A stretch of DNA of 44,968 nt from Bacteroidota bacterium (GTDB taxonomy: Bacteria > Spirochaetota > Spirochaetia > JABMQR01), in contig JABMQR010000336.1 in assembly GCA_013202335.1 (NCBI GenBank), positions 1-44,968 on the forward strand, written 5' to 3'. Below, in pieces: positions 42,151 to 44,968 of this stretch; position 1 is the stretch's first letter, and each line of letters opens with the position of its first letter. Below the pieces are notes generated by a model. The model made no database searches. It was not told the DNA's origin and saw only the letters and a program-made list of their open reading frames with translations. The position numbers and the translations under genes were made by a program.

Positions 42151-42852
42151 ATGGCCATAATTGGCAGAAATCAGCCCTGTCCCTGCGGGAGTGGAAAGAA
42201 ATACAAGCATTGTTGCTTTGGTAAGGTTGATTTTTCCGTAAGTGAAATCACTATGCCGGATATAGTCGATGGGTTGATGGATGAAGGCTATCTGCTGCTT
42301 GAAGAATATAAGACACAACAGGCCTGTGATACATGGTTGGAGCTGTGGGAGGAACTGAAAACCCGCTTTAAGCCCGAATTCAACAGTATCCGCGATGCTG
42401 ATATTCTGGATTCAGGATCATTTTTTATCTATGACTGGTGTCAGGAATTTGAAAGCCAACTGGGAAATGCGGGAATTGACGACCCGGTATATTATCAAAA
42501 AAGAATAGACTACTGTGATGAATTTTGTGCACTATTTCCGGAATCAGATGTGCTGATAATGCAGAATATGAAAAGAGCGTCTGCAGAGTCGTATTTTGCC
42601 CTGGGAAACAGCGAAATAGGTACGAAACGTTTCAAGTTGTTGATTGAACAGTATCCCCGGCATATTTGGGGTTATATTGGCTGGGGCGATATGTACTATA
42701 TGCAAATAAACAAAGATATCAAACCGGATTATAAAAAGGCTGAGCAGATCTATCTAATGGCATTGGGCAAGGGGATGGAAGACGAAGATGATCTGCTGGA
42801 GAGGCTGGAAACAGTAAAAAGGCTCGGGAGAAAAGCCTCAGCAGGGATTTAG
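42151..42852 (+). CDS. SEC-C motif protein
   Basis: A 233-residue protein with an N-terminal SEC-C zinc-binding motif, GRNQPCPCGSGKKYKHCC (residues 5-22), as at the end of SecA. The rest is helical and TPR-like (ALGNSEIGTKRFKLLIEQYPRHIWGYIGWGDMYY). It may bind nucleic acid or a protein partner in the cytoplasm. AAAGGAAG precedes the ATG. The next gene follows after about 40 bases. Confidence 0.82.
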   Translation: MAIIGRNQPCPCGSGKKYKHCCFGKVDFSVSEITMPDIVDGLMDEGYLLLEEYKTQQACDTWLELWEELKTRFKPEFNSIRDADILDSGSFFIYDWCQEFESQLGNAGIDDPVYYQKRIDYCDEFCALFPESDVLIMQNMKRASAESYFALGNSEIGTKRFKLLIEQYPRHIWGYIGWGDMYYMQINKDIKPDYKKAEQIYLMALGKGMEDEDDLLERLETVKRLGRKASAGI

Positions 42853-42892
42853 GTTGATGTTTATCCGATGCGTGTACATGGGAGAGCCTGTA

Positions 42893-43555
42893 ATGTGTAC
42901 AAAATATTATATTGATGCCGGTAATTTCGGTCTGGAAAAATTTCGATTAAGTCTTGAATCCCGTGTATTAATTCCGAGTCGTATGTTGTTAAAGGAAGAT
43001 CTGAAGGCGCGTTTCCATATATTGGAATCTGAAGGGCTGCATAATCTTGAAGATTTACTCACAGCGCTGAAAAGTAAAAGTAAGGTCGTTGATTTTTCAG
43101 AGAGAACCGGTTTGCCGGTGGAGTATTTGACCATTCTGAAACGCGAAGCGGGCAGCTACTTTCCTAATCCCATTCCGCTGCACAAATTTTCCGGAATTGA
43201 TAATGATGTTATGGTAAAGCTGGATAGTGTGGGTATCAGGAATTCGAAACAATTGTTTGATCAGACCGTCACGAATGAAAAAATAAAAAATATCGTAACC
43301 AGTACCGGGTTATCAGATACCGAATTGACCCCAGTTATGGGTCTCTGCGATCTTTCACGCCTCTATGGAGTGGGTCCGGTATTTGCCGGAATTTTGTATA
43401 ATATCGGTATTGATTCAGTTCGAAGTTTTGTCTTCCACAGTGCTGCTGAAATTGTGCAGATGTACGAAGATGTGGAACAAAAGAGGGCTGACTTTACGGA
43501 AAAAGATATTCAATTTGCACTGGAAGTTGCACAGGACCTGGATTTAGGGGCTTGA
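42893..43555 (+). CDS. DUF4332-like helix-hairpin-helix protein
   Basis: A 220-residue protein with repeated short helical units typical of DUF4332/HhH proteins: LESEGLHNLEDLL, DVMVKLDSVGIRNSKQLFD, LSRLYGVGPVFAGILYNIGIDSVRSF. Such folds bind DNA or pair with partner proteins, and function is unknown. GGGAGAG precedes ATG 42893. Longer starts at 42854 or 42878 lack as good a site. It is probably cotranscribed with the SEC-C gene. Confidence 0.65.
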   Translation: MCTKYYIDAGNFGLEKFRLSLESRVLIPSRMLLKEDLKARFHILESEGLHNLEDLLTALKSKSKVVDFSERTGLPVEYLTILKREAGSYFPNPIPLHKFSGIDNDVMVKLDSVGIRNSKQLFDQTVTNEKIKNIVTSTGLSDTELTPVMGLCDLSRLYGVGPVFAGILYNIGIDSVRSFVFHSAAEIVQMYEDVEQKRADFTEKDIQFALEVAQDLDLGA

Positions 43556-43714
43556 ATCAGCATTTTCGATCCGTGAAGATCTAATTTATAAAAAAACAGT
43601 TAAACCATAGAGAGCCTCCATTTGAAGCAATAGCAGTGAGTAATAGTGGTTCAGTTAACAATCAATAACAAATCTAAATAAGGTATATATTCAGTATGAT
43701 AATTAGGAGGTTCA

Positions 43715-43726
43715 ATGCTTAAAATT
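43715..43726 (+). pseudogene. Start of a gene cut by the insertion sequence
   Basis: A strong TTAGGAGG ribosome site (43703-43710) is followed by ATG CTT AAA ATT (43715-43726), and then the IS begins. The frame continues only nine codons into the IS before a stop. The rest of the gene should lie beyond the window. The gene's identity cannot be seen. Confidence 0.55.
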
Positions 43727-43754
43727 TTAGGCTCTTTTCGATCATATAAGTGAT
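43727..43754. repeat. Left terminal inverted repeat of the IS
   Basis: Matches the reverse complement of 44940-44967 except for two bases in the middle (TC against AT). Outer end TTAGGCTC. Confidence 0.85.
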
Positions 43755-44900
43755 TCACCCATTGTGCAAAATTGATGGGAGTTCCTTGCTTCTTATCTGT
43801 TTATTTGTGGTAGACCTCTTTCCAGGGATCAACAAATTTTCAAGAATTGACTTCTTTTCATTCAAGCATTTATTTCTATTAACGAGCTTCCAAGCTTCCC
43901 AAGTTATATACGATTCGGCATTCTTTGTAGCAAAGCAGGATCGGCTATGAGTTTTTTCAGCAATGATTGAATGTAAAGCATTGACTAGCTGTAGGTTGAA
44001 TTCACCTTTTCTTGATTCGGTCTTTGAATCAAGAGCAAAATGGGCAAGACCTGATTCCTGGGCAAATTTGCTCCCACCCTTGCTCTTATCCGTTACTAAT
44101 ATTGCAAGAGAATCCATTTTACCGGTGAAAGCATATGACAATCCTTGACTGCTGACATTCCCCCTACCAATAGGTTTACCTATCACTGATCTGTTTTCGT
44201 CGATTGCCGTAGCAAAACAAACCTTGTCTGCGCTCAGACCTCTTTTCTTATCCTGACCCCCTCTCTTGTGCGGGTAGTCTCTAAATCCGTATTTTTGATA
44301 ATCAGGTACTATTTCCGAATAATCCTTATCTATTCCCAAGTTTAAGAGGCTTTTCCAGTTGCCTTTAAAGCTTGAGGGAAGATAAAATTCATCCTCCTGG
44401 ATAATCCCTTTCAATATGTTACCTTCAACAGAGTTTTCTACCTGTGAAAAAAGCTTCATCCTCCAAGAATGTGCCGTGGATACGGATATTTTGCATTTAT
44501 CAGCCAAAATCGGAAGAGAATCATCAGAGAGCATACCTTCAATAAAAATATCCCAGGATCTTTTCGGTGAAGCGCTCTGCTCAGCTATCTTCCCTGTAGT
44601 GATACCAAAATACACTCTGCAGTCATTGCAACGATATCGCCTTTTCCCGTGAGAAGTACCATTCTTAACTACATGCGTTGACCCGCATTTTGGGCAGACG
44701 ACCATCGAATTTGCATCGTGACCACTCGTTCTTTCTGCCTTCAATCTAACCTTATCCTGTTTTTCCGGAGAGAGACCATTTTCTTTAATCAGATTATTTA
44801 CAATTTTGATAATCTCAGATTTATCTGGTTCGTCTTTCAAGCTATCCATCAGTTGCTGATATATTTCCAATGCCTTTTGTTCTTTTTCCTTCTCGCTCAT
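43755..44900 (-). CDS. IS1595/ISXO2-type transposase
   Basis: A 381-residue transposase with an N-terminal charged helix. A zinc ribbon has Cys69, Cys72, Cys91 and Cys94 (VVCPKCGSTHVVKNG to YRCNDC), followed by the FGITTGKIAEQSASPKRSWDIFIEGMLSD region typical of the ISXO2-like group. The catalytic core starts at IIQEDEFYLP and continues to AFTGKMDSLAILVTDKSKGG. No frameshift is seen, so it may be active. The reading frame stops one base inside the left terminal repeat. Confidence 0.88.
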   Translation of the reverse strand: MSEKEKEQKALEIYQQLMDSLKDEPDKSEIIKIVNNLIKENGLSPEKQDKVRLKAERTSGHDANSMVVCPKCGSTHVVKNGTSHGKRRYRCNDCRVYFGITTGKIAEQSASPKRSWDIFIEGMLSDDSLPILADKCKISVSTAHSWRMKLFSQVENSVEGNILKGIIQEDEFYLPSSFKGNWKSLLNLGIDKDYSEIVPDYQKYGFRDYPHKRGGQDKKRGLSADKVCFATAIDENRSVIGKPIGRGNVSSQGLSYAFTGKMDSLAILVTDKSKGGSKFAQESGLAHFALDSKTESRKGEFNLQLVNALHSIIAEKTHSRSCFATKNAESYITWEAWKLVNRNKCLNEKKSILENLLIPGKRSTTNKQIRSKELPSILHNG

Positions 44901-44939
44901 AATTTATTATACCAAAGGATTCTCTATCTGTATAGTAAG

Positions 44940-44967
44940 ATCACTTATATATTCGAAAAGAGCCTAA
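44940..44967. repeat. Right terminal inverted repeat of the IS
   Basis: Pairs with 43727-43754. The transposase start (ATG at 44900) lies 40 bases inside. Confidence 0.85.
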
Positions 44968-44968
44968 T

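Larger units (their letters stand above)
43727..44967 (-). mobile_element. IS1595-family insertion sequence
   Basis: A 1241-bp element with 28-bp terminal inverted repeats (43727-43754 and 44940-44967) matching at 26 positions. Both outer ends begin TTAGGCTCTTTTCGA. It holds one transposase gene on the - strand, whose stop codon abuts the left repeat. If it starts at 43727, the flank TTAAAATT could be the 8-bp target duplication. Only its first base (T, 44968) is inside the window, so this is not proven. Confidence 0.85.

Noticed and set aside
1..44968. CRISPR arrays, tRNA and rRNA genes
   Set aside because: No regularly spaced repeats, cloverleaf with CCA end, or conserved rRNA stretches were seen by eye on either strand.

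Overview
The window looks like a spirochaete chromosome of the Spirochaeta/Sediminispirochaeta/Oceanispirochaeta kind. This is inferred from AT-leaning coding DNA, strong TTGACA promoters, periplasmic binding proteins whose mature ends are rich in G, Q, E and S, and the mix of sugar-transport, iol and quinone-decarboxylase genes. No rRNA, tRNA or CRISPR array was found.

Region 1 (1-27149) is a large cyclitol (inositol) catabolic island built from three regulatory blocks. Block A has an inositol/ribose-type ABC transporter, a cytidylate-kinase-like gene and a TIM-barrel isomerase/dehydratase (504-5605, + strand), convergent with lacI-iolC-iolB-iolJ (9415-5695, - strand). Both arms carry the same perfect palindrome AGCAAACGTTTGCT. 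Block B (9694-16799) has a second LacI regulator with CCGG-centred operators, two Gfo/Idh dehydrogenases, a TIM-barrel remnant, a second iolB, iolD and a badly decayed iolE. Together A and B give most of the classical Bacillus-type route (IolG-IolE-IolD-IolB-IolC-IolJ), except that the recognisable iolE is a pseudogene. Block C (17009-28397) has a xylose-type ABC transporter followed by homologues of the Thermotoga-type inositol route: inositol 2-dehydrogenase, creatininase-family hydrolase (IolN-like), epimerase (IolO-like) and scyllo-inosose dehydrogenase (IolM-like), plus a second Zn-dehydrogenase and an IolI-like protein. A GntR regulator closes the block. Three copies of a direct repeat with 11-bp period mark its promoters. 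Two chemically different inositol pathways thus lie side by side, each with its own transporter and regulator.

Region 2 (28732-37275, all on the - strand) encodes a U32-family Fe-S-type protein, a class III aminotransferase, a lipoprotein binding protein, a UbiD decarboxylase, a UbiA prenyltransferase, UbiX, and the ATPase and permease of an ABC importer. The quinone-type cassette sits inside the split transporter operon. This suggests uptake or salvage of an aromatic quinone precursor, which is not a system I recognise as described.

Region 3 (37569-44968) is accessory. It holds a REP-associated-type transposase, small hypothetical genes, a DinB-like protein, YccF, a candidate small RNA, a Fic protein with elaborate promoter palindromes, a membrane protein, a SEC-C protein, a DUF4332-like protein, and an IS1595-family insertion sequence that lands four codons into another gene.

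All product names rest on recognition of protein families by eye. Substrates of transporters and dehydrogenases are inferred from gene context. No database search was possible.
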